The notes below the pieces were generated by a model. It had not been told where the DNA came from, did no database searches, and was given only the letters and a program-made list of their open reading frames with translations. Positions 16,762 to 24,748 of a stretch of DNA of 64,000 nt are shown piece after piece. Made by a program: the position numbers and the translations under genes. Within the stretch, counting starts at the first letter, position 1, and the number at the start of each line of letters is the position of its first letter. This DNA comes from UKL13-2 sp031370625 (GTDB lineage: Bacteria > Pseudomonadota > Gammaproteobacteria > Burkholderiales > Usitatibacteraceae): contig JANMQR010000038.1 of NCBI GenBank assembly GCA_031370625.1, positions 1 through 64,000 of the forward strand, given 5' to 3'.

Positions 16762-17247
16762 TTAGTGGTGGTGGCCGTGCTCGCCATGGACATGGCCGTG
16801 CGAAAGCTCTTCTGCGGTTGCTTTGCGAACTTCATCGACGGTGCATTTAAACAATAAGCGTTCACCAGCCAATGGATGGTTGCCGTCAATCACGACTTGG
16901 TCGTCGGCAATATTGGTGACCGTGTAGACCACCCATTTATCGTCATCTTCACCGGGCGGCAAGCCTTCAAACTGCGCACCGACTTCGATGTTTGCCGGGA
17001 ATACTGCCTTGGGTTCGATGCGAATCAGATTCTCGTCATAATCGCCAAACGCATCTTCGGGCTCAAGCGAGACGGCGAATTCATCGCCCGCTTTTTTGCC
17101 GGCAAGGCCTTCTTCTACCAGCGGAAAAATGCCGCCGTGGCCGCCGTGAACATAAGCTAATTTGGTGCCTGCTTCTTCGAGCATGTTGCCGTCGCTGTCG
17201 GATAATTCATAAGTGAGTGTGACGACGGAGTCTTTAGAAATAATCAT
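16762..17247 (-). CDS. slyD: FKBP-type peptidyl-prolyl isomerase SlyD
   Basis: The 161-residue protein has the split FKBP domain (LTYELSDSDGNMLEE, then VEEGLAGKKAGDEF) with the inserted-flap chaperone domain (about 70-130). The metal-binding tail HGHVHGEHGHHH ends the protein. It assists prolyl-limited folding and can hand nickel to metalloenzymes. The start ATG at 17247 is the family start (MIISKDSVVTLTYEL). Confidence 0.95.
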   Translation of the reverse strand: MIISKDSVVTLTYELSDSDGNMLEEAGTKLAYVHGGHGGIFPLVEEGLAGKKAGDEFAVSLEPEDAFGDYDENLIRIEPKAVFPANIEVGAQFEGLPPGEDDDKWVVYTVTNIADDQVVIDGNHPLAGERLLFKCTVDEVRKATAEELSHGHVHGEHGHHH

Positions 17248-17272
17248 TGAAAGAAATAAGAGTTAATTAAAA

Positions 17273-17818
17273 TTAATGTCCGTGAATTTGCCTTACCAAA
17301 CCTAAAACATTGCCGACATGCTCACGCGGATTCATGTCGTGCAGGATATGTCGCAACACACCTTTTTTATCGATGATAAAAGTACAACGGCGAATGCCTT
17401 CGCGCGGCGCAGCATTGGCATTAGCACTGGCATCACCATTTCCGCTCACTCCGTTTGCGTTGTGGGTGCCGCTATTGGAATGCTCCATCATCACTTCATA
17501 TTTGCGCGATACTTCGCAATCGGTATCAGACAGCAGCCGTACCGATATGCCATGCTTGTCGCAAAATTCTTCATGCACCATCCAATCATCGCGCGAAACA
17601 CCCATCACGACGGTATCGCATTCAGAAAATTCTTCTTCGTTATCAGAGAATTCGATTGCCTCGCGCGTACACACAGGCGTTCCGTCTCTCGGATAAAAAT
17701 AAAGAACCACGTTTTTCTTGCCGCGAAAGCTGGAAAGCTGGATCATTTCCATTCTCGCGTCGGGAAGTTCGAACGACGGGGCAGTAGAGCCGACATGCAA
17801 CATTGTTTTTGATCTCAT
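17273..17818 (-). CDS. Peroxiredoxin (AhpC/TSA, BCP-like) with low-complexity insertion
   Basis: The 181-residue protein from the ATG at 17818 (a second candidate is 17803) has a thioredoxin-like fold and the peroxidatic site YPRDGTPVCTREA with Cys50. It reduces hydroperoxides. Unlike E. coli BCP there is no Cys five residues later (Ile55), so recycling must use another cysteine or an external thiol. Between the KYEVMMEH helix and RRCTFIID lies an Asn/Ser/Gly/Ala-rich segment of about 25 residues (near 113-138) not usual in the family. It lies 25 bases upstream of slyD in the same direction, so they may be co-transcribed. Confidence 0.85.
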   Translation of the reverse strand: MRSKTMLHVGSTAPSFELPDARMEMIQLSSFRGKKNVVLYFYPRDGTPVCTREAIEFSDNEEEFSECDTVVMGVSRDDWMVHEEFCDKHGISVRLLSDTDCEVSRKYEVMMEHSNSGTHNANGVSGNGDASANANAAPREGIRRCTFIIDKKGVLRHILHDMNPREHVGNVLGLVRQIHGH

Positions 17819-17969
17819 CAATAGTGAAGCGGTTGAAAAATTATTGATTGAATGGTGAACAGAGTGCTGTACAACTGATTGTTATATTACAAGCCTTGCT
17901 TAACGAATTGGTTTGATTCTAGCGCATTTTTATTTTTAATTTGCTACACGTTTATTTAGAAAATTTTTC

Positions 17970-19115
17970 ATGAAAAAAAACCAGCCGCTTGCACACCTGA
18001 ATGGCTTGTCACCCGCCGAGTTTTTGCGGTTGCATTGGCAAAAGAAACCGCTCTTGATCCGCAATGCATTTCCTAATTTTGCCGCCCCATTAACGGTCGA
18101 CGAAATTTTTGAACTTGCTGGCCGCGATGAAGCGGAGAGCAGACTCGTCGTCAACCGCGATGCCAAATGGGAATTGCACGACGGCCCGATTTCAAAAAAA
18201 CTTTTAAGCACGGCTAAAAAATCCCTGTGGACCGTGCTGGTGCAGGATACACAACACTTTTCGTACGAGGCGCATCAGCTACTCGCCCAATTCAGCTTTA
18301 TTCCAAATGCGCGCATTGACGATCTAATGGTGAGCTACGCGATAAAAGGTGGCGGCGTGGGCCCGCACTTTGATTCATACGATGTATTCTTGTTGCAAGG
18401 CGAAGGCGAGCGGCGCTGGCAAATTTCCGGGCAGCGCGATTTGTCGCTGGTGCCTGAGCGCCCCTTGAAAATCATGGCGAATTTCAAGGTCGAGCAGGAG
18501 TGGATATTAAAAACAGGCGACATGCTTTATCTGCCGCCAGGCTATGCGCATCATGGTGTGGCGGAAACAAACTGCGTTACTTGGTCAATCGGTTTTCGCG
18601 CGCCGAGTGCGATGGAGATTTCACACGCTTTTCTGGATTTTCTGCGCGATGAAGTATCGCCCGAGGGGCATTATCAAGATGCCGATCTGAAGCCGACAGT
18701 TGCGCCTGGCAGCATCGATTTAGACATGCAAAGTCGACTCATCAAAATTCTGGCACGTGTGACGCATGCAAGCGCTGCACCCGAGATGATGAAACGATTT
18801 GCGGGACGTTATTTCACAGAACCCAAATCGCATATTTATTTTGATGCGCCTGAAACGGTGATGTCGGCACAAACTTTCTTGAAAAAAATTATTGATCGCG
18901 GCGTTGAACTTGATTTAAAAACGAGATTATTATTTGTTGGTGTCGAATTTTTTATCAACGGCGAAGATCTGAATGTGCCCGCTAAAGATCGCGCAATATG
19001 GCGCGTGCTGGCGAATGGCAGAGTACTGTCGGCAAATGAAGTCACACAACTTTCAGAAAATTCTTTTTCTTTGTTGCAAAATCTGGTGAACAACGGATAT
19101 TTGCATATTCGCTAA
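17970..19115 (+). CDS. roxA: Ribosomal oxygenase (JmjC/cupin 50S L16 arginine hydroxylase)
   Basis: The 381-residue protein matches the YcfD/RoxA family of 2-oxoglutarate- and Fe(II)-dependent oxygenases. The metal triad is His133 and Asp135 in GPHFDSYDVFLLQ and His194 or His195 in PPGYAHHGVAE. The start motif FLRLHWQKKPLLIRNAF is a family signature, and the C-terminal part carries the dimerisation and winged-helix domains. The E. coli enzyme hydroxylates an arginine of ribosomal protein L16. A further gene of unknown function follows 38 bases later on the same strand. Confidence 0.9.
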   Translation: MKKNQPLAHLNGLSPAEFLRLHWQKKPLLIRNAFPNFAAPLTVDEIFELAGRDEAESRLVVNRDAKWELHDGPISKKLLSTAKKSLWTVLVQDTQHFSYEAHQLLAQFSFIPNARIDDLMVSYAIKGGGVGPHFDSYDVFLLQGEGERRWQISGQRDLSLVPERPLKIMANFKVEQEWILKTGDMLYLPPGYAHHGVAETNCVTWSIGFRAPSAMEISHAFLDFLRDEVSPEGHYQDADLKPTVAPGSIDLDMQSRLIKILARVTHASAAPEMMKRFAGRYFTEPKSHIYFDAPETVMSAQTFLKKIIDRGVELDLKTRLLFVGVEFFINGEDLNVPAKDRAIWRVLANGRVLSANEVTQLSENSFSLLQNLVNNGYLHIR

Positions 19116-19153
19116 TCGGTTATTTTGTTTTGATTGACCACAAGGGCCAAGCC

Positions 19154-19687
19154 ATGACGACACTTGAGAATTCGCCAAACCCGCAACCAGAGCAGCCGGA
19201 AATTGTTTATCGGATCATGGAATCAAACAGCGACGCGCTTATCGCGATAGAAAGCGTGGTTGCGATTGCCACGGGCGAGATTCGAATTTTCGATACGCGA
19301 CCATCAACGTTGCGCGAGCGTGATTTCGGGCGGCCGAACCGGATTGAGGCGCTCAAAACACTACTGCTGAAGAACCGCGCGAGTCGGGTTCGGATTGCGT
19401 TACACGAAGTGACGGCGATGGAAAGTGAATTGCCACGTTTGTTGCTTCTCATGCAATTGCATTCCACCCAAGTGCAAATTCACCGCACCGTCGGGCAGGC
19501 ACGCGAGGCACACGATGTGATGCTGATCGCAGACGATGCCCATTCATGGCGAAAACCGTATTTTGAGCACCCGCGATCTGTGCTGACGCTACATGATCCC
19601 GTCGCAACCAAACCGTTTATTGATCGATTCGAAGAAATTTGGGACAGCACGGAACTTGTCAGCGTCGGTGGTGCCACGGGTTTATGA
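19154..19687 (+). CDS. Conserved hypothetical protein downstream of roxA
   Basis: The 177-residue protein starts at an ATG preceded by AAGGG. It has no signal peptide or membrane segment. A central section (about residues 40-145) alternates strands and helices: RIFDTRPSTLRERDFGRPNR, then SRVRIALHEVTAMESELPRL, then EAHDVMLIADDAHSWRKPYF. This resembles a domain found downstream of, or fused to, acetyltransferases in betaproteobacteria (DUF7931-like, from memory and unsure). It is probably co-transcribed with roxA. No function is assigned. Confidence 0.65.
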   Translation: MTTLENSPNPQPEQPEIVYRIMESNSDALIAIESVVAIATGEIRIFDTRPSTLRERDFGRPNRIEALKTLLLKNRASRVRIALHEVTAMESELPRLLLLMQLHSTQVQIHRTVGQAREAHDVMLIADDAHSWRKPYFEHPRSVLTLHDPVATKPFIDRFEEIWDSTELVSVGGATGL

Positions 19688-19704
19688 GACGAATGGCTTC
19701 GCCT

Positions 19705-19868
19705 AGCAGCCTGTCGGACTTAAAGGGAATCGGCTGCAAAATGATCTGGACGGTGCATATTTCCACGGTTTTCGGCGCAAAGGGAACAACCATTTGCTTG
19801 AAAACCGTGAAAATCTGCCCTCGCCCAGCTCATTTTTCGCATCGATTCTTTAAGTCGGACGGGCTGCT
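19705..19868. repeat. 164-bp MITE-like element with long terminal inverted repeats
   Basis: The outer arms AGCAGCCTGTCGGACTTAAAG (19705-19725) and its complement at 19848-19868 match at 19 of 21 positions. Imperfect pairing continues inward for about 25 more bases, and an inner pair ACGGTTTTC/GAAAACCGT closes the centre. The whole segment could fold into one long hairpin. There is no coding capacity. Size and structure suggest a miniature inverted-repeat element or a structured RNA. It fills part of the gap 19688-20097. Confidence 0.6.
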
Positions 19869-19917
19869 CGGCAAAATCGCCGCAACTCGTGGATTTTTAT
19901 ATGATTTTCAGCGAATA

Positions 19918-19947
19918 TTGTGCAGTGCGTCACATAAATGCTATACT
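19918..19947 (+). promoter_or_regulatory. Candidate sigma-70 promoter for the Ala/Lys-rich lipoprotein gene
   Basis: A -35-like TTGTGC at 19918-19923 and a -10-like TATACT at 19942-19947 are separated by 18 bases, giving a leader of about 145 bases before the ATG at 20098. An AAGGGAAG ribosome-binding site precedes that ATG. The promoter is predicted by pattern only. Confidence 0.4.
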
Positions 19948-20097
19948 TTTCAGTCGGTCGAAAAGCGTTATTGAAATAGCGTCACGGGTTATGAGTAATT
20001 TTCAGGGGCGGTTTACTGGGAATCTGGCATAGACCACGAAGCCGATAAAAATTTTTGATCAAAATTTTTTCACATTAATTATCAAGGGAAGTTTGCC

Positions 20098-20496
20098 ATG
20101 AATAAGTCAATCCTCGTAGCTGCAATCGTTGCTGTTGGTCTCACCGCCTGCGGTAAAGAAGAAGTAAAAAAAGTTGAAATGCCTAAAGTTGAAATGCCAA
20201 AGGTCGAAATGCCTAAGGCTGTTACCGACGCAGCAACTGCTGCTACCGATGCTGCTAAAGCCGGTACGGGCGCTGTTGTTGACGCGGCTAAAGACGCTGG
20301 TGCTAAAGCAATGGAAGCTGGCAAAGATGCTGCTGGCGCCGCTAAAGACGCAGCCGCTGCTGGTGCAACCGCTGCTAAAGACGTAGCTGACAAAGCAGTT
20401 GACGCATCGAAAGATGCAGCTGCTAAAGCTGTTGCTGGTGCAAAAGACGCAGCTGCAACCGCTAAAGAAGCAACTAAAGATGCAATGAAGAAGTAA
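20098..20496 (+). CDS. Small lipoprotein with Ala/Lys/Asp-rich LEA-like repeats
   Basis: The 132-residue product has a lipoprotein signal peptide (VGLTAC, Cys18). It is followed by three tandem copies of KVEMP and about 90 residues made almost only of Ala, Lys, Asp, Thr and Gly, in an 11-residue rhythm such as AAKDAAxAGAT. This pattern predicts a long amphipathic helix, as in LEA-like, apolipoprotein-like or Lpp-like envelope proteins. It has its own promoter candidate and a strong terminator and is probably well expressed. A structural or stress-protective envelope role is a guess from composition. Confidence 0.8.
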   Translation: MNKSILVAAIVAVGLTACGKEEVKKVEMPKVEMPKVEMPKAVTDAATAATDAAKAGTGAVVDAAKDAGAKAMEAGKDAAGAAKDAAAAGATAAKDVADKAVDASKDAAAKAVAGAKDAAATAKEATKDAMKK

Positions 20497-20549
20497 TCTT
20501 CGCTTCTTGCGAAAGACCTGATCGAGACTTGTCTTGGTCAAATAGAAAT

Positions 20550-20577
20550 GCCGACCTTTTGGTCGGCGTTTTTATTT
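20550..20577 (+). terminator. Rho-independent terminator
   Basis: GCCGACC, loop TTTT and GGTCGGC are followed by GTTTTTATTT, a textbook terminator 53 bases after the lipoprotein stop codon. Confidence 0.9.
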
Positions 20578-20618
20578 GTGCAGTTGATTTACATCGAGAG
20601 CTTTGGCAAATCAGCGAT

Positions 20619-21401
20619 TCAAGCATCGCGCCAATCAAAGCCCACATCCTGATCCGCAATACCTACCCATGTTTCCTCGCAGCTCAATGCACCTGCCAGC
20701 GCTGCCCGCGCAAGCACTGGCAGATTGTTGCTGGACGACAAATGTGCGGCAAATAAATGCGTTAGCTTTGTGCAGTCGATGCGCGTGAGCAAATGTGCTG
20801 AAGTCGCGTTATCGAGATGGCCAAATTTTCCGGCTACGCGACGTTTAAGCGCGGCTGGATAAGGCCCGTTCATGAGCATATCGAGGTCATGATTACACTC
20901 GAGTACCAGGGCATTACAACCCGACAAAGTTTCCTCAATGTGCGTTGTGAGCGTGCCCGTATCGGTCAGCACACCCAGCCTTTTATCGCCGTCAGAAAAC
21001 ACATACTGAACCGGCTCGTTTGCGTCGTGCGGCACATAGTAAGGCGTGACCTGAATGTCGCCAATTTCAAACGCCTGATGTGGATCCACATAATGTAGCA
21101 GCACCGACGGCACTGAGCTGTCGCGCAACACTTTCGCCGTGCCATGCGTTAACCAAACAGGAATGCTGTGTCTGCGCGCAAACCGTGCCACGCCGCCAAT
21201 GTGATCTGAATGCTCATGGGTGACTGCAATGCCATCAACATCACTTGGCGCGAGGCCCGCGCGAGCGAGACGACGCTCGGTTTCGGCCAGCCCAAAACCG
21301 CAGTCCATCATGACGCGCGTGGTGCTGGAGACGGTCTTCACTTCAACAATCAGCGCATTACCCTCGCTACCGCTGCCCAGTGAGCTGAATCTTAACGACA
21401 T
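20619..21401 (-). CDS. Metallo-beta-lactamase-fold hydrolase (YycJ/WalJ-like)
   Basis: The 260-residue cytosolic protein begins MSLRFSSLGSGSEGNALIVE. It has the zinc-binding HxHxDH motif as THEHSDHIGG near residues 60-69, LTDTGTLT with the next ligand, and LECNHD and AHLSSSNN later. This is the pattern of the YycJ/WalJ group of MBL exonuclease-like proteins. It lies 126 bases downstream of bamC on the same strand, an arrangement common in betaproteobacteria. The substrate is unknown; a DNA end-processing role is possible. Confidence 0.85.
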   Translation of the reverse strand: MSLRFSSLGSGSEGNALIVEVKTVSSTTRVMMDCGFGLAETERRLARAGLAPSDVDGIAVTHEHSDHIGGVARFARRHSIPVWLTHGTAKVLRDSSVPSVLLHYVDPHQAFEIGDIQVTPYYVPHDANEPVQYVFSDGDKRLGVLTDTGTLTTHIEETLSGCNALVLECNHDLDMLMNGPYPAALKRRVAGKFGHLDNATSAHLLTRIDCTKLTHLFAAHLSSSNNLPVLARAALAGALSCEETWVGIADQDVGFDWRDA

Positions 21402-21473
21402 GGATGTCCAAATACGCGATTACACCAGCAAGCCCACATGCGACAGTTCCTATTTCCGGCATTACAAACAATA

Positions 21474-21499
21474 CGGGCTCACCGCTAACGATGAGCCCG
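21474..21499 (-). terminator. Hairpin between bamC and the MBL hydrolase
   Basis: CGGGCTCA and TGAGCCCG form an 8-bp stem with a 10-base loop, followed on the minus strand by TATTGTTTG, a weak T tract. It may partly terminate the dapA-bamC transcript. Confidence 0.5.
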
Positions 21500-21527
21500 C
21501 TTAACTGGTGAATCGAAGTCCTGCCGC

Positions 21528-22685
21528 TTACTTCAACTGGTCAAGCAACAGTGCCAGAATGCGCTTGGCGGTAGCGGAATTATCTGGCTTGCCTTCGCCA
21601 GTTTGCACGTCCACATTAGTCACGCCGCCGGTTTCGGCAACATAAATGCGATATTGCGGTTTCGACGCGGGGTCATCCTTGCGCCAGAACGCGAGTTTGT
21701 CCAGGAAGCCTTTATCCGATGATTTTGAATCGCCTTCTGGATCAATGTAGCGCACAAAGAACAAGCCTTTTGAGCGATCACGATCTTCCACCGTAAAGCC
21801 CGAACGATCCAGGGCCAGACCAACCCGACGCCACGTGCGATCAAACGGCTCTGAGACTTGCAGTGGGCCACCTTTGGTTTTGTCGTAAGTCGCCTTGGAC
21901 GCTGAAGTTGATGCAGCGGTTCCGGATACAGCGGCTGATGCAAGCGCGGTCGCTTTGGCTGCTTCTACGCCAAACTTTGCCATCATGCGATTGAGTGTTT
22001 CTGCTTCCAAATCACGATCCGCTGCACGCGGCTGCCAGCCGGTGCTGGTCTTGTCGGTGTTGGTATAAACCTCTTCTAAGCCGCGATGACTTAAATAAAT
22101 ATCGGTTGTGCCGACTTCCAGACCTGGCTCGATGCGAACACGATATTTGTCGCGCGTATTGGATGACCAGAGCCCGTCAAGAATTCGCCCCACCGTGTTG
22201 CGCAAAAAGTCTTGCGAAATTCTTGTGCGATCTTCATGCCAATCGGTTTCCATGATGCCAATCGCTGCGTTTTCGCGGCGCAATGTGTAGCCAGCATCCG
22301 CCCAAAATTCTTTGAGTGCGGGCCATACTTTCTCTGGCGTTGCGTTGACAACGAGCCAACGTTGTTCACCGGCGCGCTCCACACGCGCGTTATCGATTTT
22401 GAGCGAACCAACTTGTACGGTGCCGCTGCCGGTGGTTCCTACCGTTGTGCCACGCTGGCTGTATTGCGAATAGGTGGTGGCTTTGCCGTCCGGAATCACG
22501 AAGCGGTCATCAACGCTGGGCGAGGTCAAATCGGGCGGCACTTCCAGCGGCTGAATTTTGCCGCCGCCCGCACGAAAATCGGTATTCTTGTTTCCGGCAA
22601 ACAAGCTACAGCCGGACAGCAGCAAAACCGCCACCATGCACACCGCGTTCAATGCAGCAACTTTACGAATAATTAACTTCGACAT
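21528..22685 (-). CDS. bamC: Outer membrane protein assembly factor BamC
   Basis: The 385-residue lipoprotein has the lipobox LLSGC with Cys26 and the unstructured N-terminal segment containing PLEVPPDLTSP, which binds BamD. Two helix-grip domains follow (about 100-215 and 260-380). It is a non-essential part of the BAM complex that inserts beta-barrel proteins. It follows dapA by two bases, the same order as dapA-nlpB in E. coli. Confidence 0.93.
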   Translation of the reverse strand: MSKLIIRKVAALNAVCMVAVLLLSGCSLFAGNKNTDFRAGGGKIQPLEVPPDLTSPSVDDRFVIPDGKATTYSQYSQRGTTVGTTGSGTVQVGSLKIDNARVERAGEQRWLVVNATPEKVWPALKEFWADAGYTLRRENAAIGIMETDWHEDRTRISQDFLRNTVGRILDGLWSSNTRDKYRVRIEPGLEVGTTDIYLSHRGLEEVYTNTDKTSTGWQPRAADRDLEAETLNRMMAKFGVEAAKATALASAAVSGTAASTSASKATYDKTKGGPLQVSEPFDRTWRRVGLALDRSGFTVEDRDRSKGLFFVRYIDPEGDSKSSDKGFLDKLAFWRKDDPASKPQYRIYVAETGGVTNVDVQTGEGKPDNSATAKRILALLLDQLK

Positions 22686-22687
22686 AT

Positions 22688-23584
22688 TTAAGCCGATTCC
22701 TTTACAAGATCATGAATGCCCGCCGCGCGCATCGCATCACGCAACTGCGCGTGAAACTTTGATTCGAACGGCAGAAGCGGAAGACGAATACCGGTATTAA
22801 TCAAGCCCATTTGATTGAGCGCCCATTTTGCCGGGATAGGGTTAGGTTCCAGAAACAAACAACTGTGCAGGCCGATCAGGCGGTTATTAATTTCAATGGC
22901 CTTGGTGCGGTCGCCCTTTAGTGCCGCGATGCACATTTCGTGCATCAATCGTGGTGCCACGTTTGCGGTGACTGAAATAATGCCGTGCGCACCCAGCAAA
23001 ATCAGCGCAAGCGTGGAAATGTCATCACCACTGTAAATCACGAAATCTTTCGGCGCGCGCTTCAACAAATCTGTGCCCCGCGCCATGTCGCCGGTGGCGT
23101 CTTTAATACCAACGATGTTCGGAATTTGCGCGAGTCGCAGCGTAGTGTCGTTGCTCATATCAGCAACAGTGCGGCCCGGCACGTTGTACAAAATAACCGG
23201 GATATCCACGGCCTCGGCGATGTTGCGGAAATGCTGATACATGCCTTCTTGCGTTGGCTTGTTGTAGTACGGCACCACCGACAAAACATAATCGGCACCG
23301 GCACGCTTGGAAAATTCGGTGAGATGCACCGCTTCTTTGGTGGAGTTCGCTCCTGCACCCGCTATCACGGGTACACGTTTGGCGGTGTATTCCACGGCGG
23401 CTTTAATCAACGAAAAATGTTCGTCAAAATCTACGGTGGCAGATTCACCCGTCGTGCCGACAATAACAATGCCATCCGTGCCTTCAGCAACGTGCCAGTC
23501 GATCAACAATTTAAGGCGCACAAAGTCTATTGCGCCATCGGGCAGCATGGGCGTGACAATGGCAACGAGACTTCCGGTCAACAT
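22688..23584 (-). CDS. dapA: 4-hydroxy-tetrahydrodipicolinate synthase
   Basis: The 298-residue TIM-barrel enzyme condenses pyruvate with aspartate semialdehyde in lysine and diaminopimelate synthesis. The start MLTGSLVAIVTPM is the family start; a nearby ATG at 23590 is also possible. Visible sites are GTTGESATVDFDEH, the tyrosines of YVLSVVPYYNKPTQEG, LYNVPGRT and the Schiff-base lysine in GIKDATGD. The gene heads an operon with bamC. The final pathway gene dapF is also in this window. Confidence 0.95.
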   Translation of the reverse strand: MLTGSLVAIVTPMLPDGAIDFVRLKLLIDWHVAEGTDGIVIVGTTGESATVDFDEHFSLIKAAVEYTAKRVPVIAGAGANSTKEAVHLTEFSKRAGADYVLSVVPYYNKPTQEGMYQHFRNIAEAVDIPVILYNVPGRTVADMSNDTTLRLAQIPNIVGIKDATGDMARGTDLLKRAPKDFVIYSGDDISTLALILLGAHGIISVTANVAPRLMHEMCIAALKGDRTKAIEINNRLIGLHSCLFLEPNPIPAKWALNQMGLINTGIRLPLLPFESKFHAQLRDAMRAAGIHDLVKESA

Positions 23585-23737
23585 AGGCATTGGATTAAAT
23601 GGGTTCAGAAACAAGCAGTCGCATATTTTAACCTATCCGCGGTGCTGAGCGCATCTTGCGACGCGGATGCAATCTAGCGCGCTATGCTGTGTTGGTTTCA
23701 ACGTGCTTATTGAGACACCAATCAGAGCCGCACGTTC

Positions 23738-24748
23738 CTAAGGCCAGTGAAGACTTTCGTGACGTTGTTCCCACCACCATGTGAGCAGCATGTGCGGAAA
23801 CGTGAGCGCGGCCAGCCCCCAGAATATGACTTTGGTCGCAGATTCAGCCTCGCTCAAATCGAAACCGCGCAGCCACACATAGCCCACCGCTGCGGCAACC
23901 AGCGTCATGATCGTCAACGGCAGACCGCGCAATACCACCCAACCAACGGCTGACCATTCGCGCGATGGTGCCAAACGCTCCGCGAGTGCCAGCAAATGAC
24001 GAAGCGAGTGCAAAAGACAGAAATACCACGCGAACGCGAGCAGCGGCGGCAACGTCCAGAAAAGCAGAATCGTGGCTAAAAACTCTAGCCACGCAAATGT
24101 GTCCAGCAATCGCCGCGATTTAAAATAGAGCATCAGTACCAAAGCAACAGCAACTATCGCCATCCCTGCTCGAGGCATTGAGCCGAAGGTGTCACCGAGG
24201 TGAAAAGGCGGTTGCCACGCCTCCGCGTGTGTGCCCGCCAGCCACCCGAACAGCACTGAAACCTCCTGCGGAAACGCAATCCAGGGGATGATAATAGGGG
24301 CTGCCCCTAGCAAGGTCACGGTTGCAAATTGAAGCCAGATGTTTCTTTTTTGTCGACCACGCGCACCGTCACGCAGACCAAAATGCACAATGGACGCCGC
24401 GAGAAACAGCAACAACATTATTGGCGCGATGAGCCACCAGCCGATCATCACCGCGATAGCAAGGCCAACATAACCTATTGCAAAATAAATCAACCAGCCT
24501 CGCTTGAATGCGCGCTTAAAAACGCGCTCACCGACGATGTGATCGAGCCCACCATGCAGCACGCCAAATAAACCGACGCCAACTGCCACGATCCAGAGCT
24601 GCATTGCCAGCGGCACCTCCGGACGACTGGCCAGCGCCCAGCCACCGGCGAGTAGCAGTGACGCACCGCTCCAGATCAAGGTCAAGCGGGTACGCGCCTG
24701 ACGAAACCAGTGCGCGCTGGCAGAAAGATGTTTCTCAATCGCGCTCAT
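23738..24748 (-). CDS. blh: Brp/Blh-family beta-carotene 15,15'-dioxygenase (retinal synthesis)
   Basis: The 336-residue integral membrane protein has about eight hydrophobic helices and the histidine sites expected of Blh enzymes: HGGLDH near residue 66, SIVHFGLRD near 120, CLLHSLRHLL near 230 and FPHMLL near 318. The family cleaves beta-carotene into two retinals using non-haem iron. Its ATG overlaps the crtY stop codon (ATGA), so it is translated with the cyclase that makes its substrate. Two rhodopsin genes a few kb upstream are the evident users of the retinal. Confidence 0.9.
   Translation of the reverse strand: MSAIEKHLSASAHWFRQARTRLTLIWSGASLLLAGGWALASRPEVPLAMQLWIVAVGVGLFGVLHGGLDHIVGERVFKRAFKRGWLIYFAIGYVGLAIAVMIGWWLIAPIMLLLFLAASIVHFGLRDGARGRQKRNIWLQFATVTLLGAAPIIIPWIAFPQEVSVLFGWLAGTHAEAWQPPFHLGDTFGSMPRAGMAIVAVALVLMLYFKSRRLLDTFAWLEFLATILLFWTLPPLLAFAWYFCLLHSLRHLLALAERLAPSREWSAVGWVVLRGLPLTIMTLVAAAVGYVWLRGFDLSEAESATKVIFWGLAALTFPHMLLTWWWEQRHESLHWP

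Noticed and set aside
20107..20541. 144-residue Cys/Ser/Phe-rich frame opposite the lipoprotein gene
   Set aside because: It is the exact complement of an Ala-rich repeat gene with a lipobox, ribosome-binding site and terminator on the plus strand.
22985..23677. 230-residue frame on the plus strand opposite dapA
   Set aside because: It is antisense to a complete, motif-rich dapA and extends only because of that gene's codon bias.
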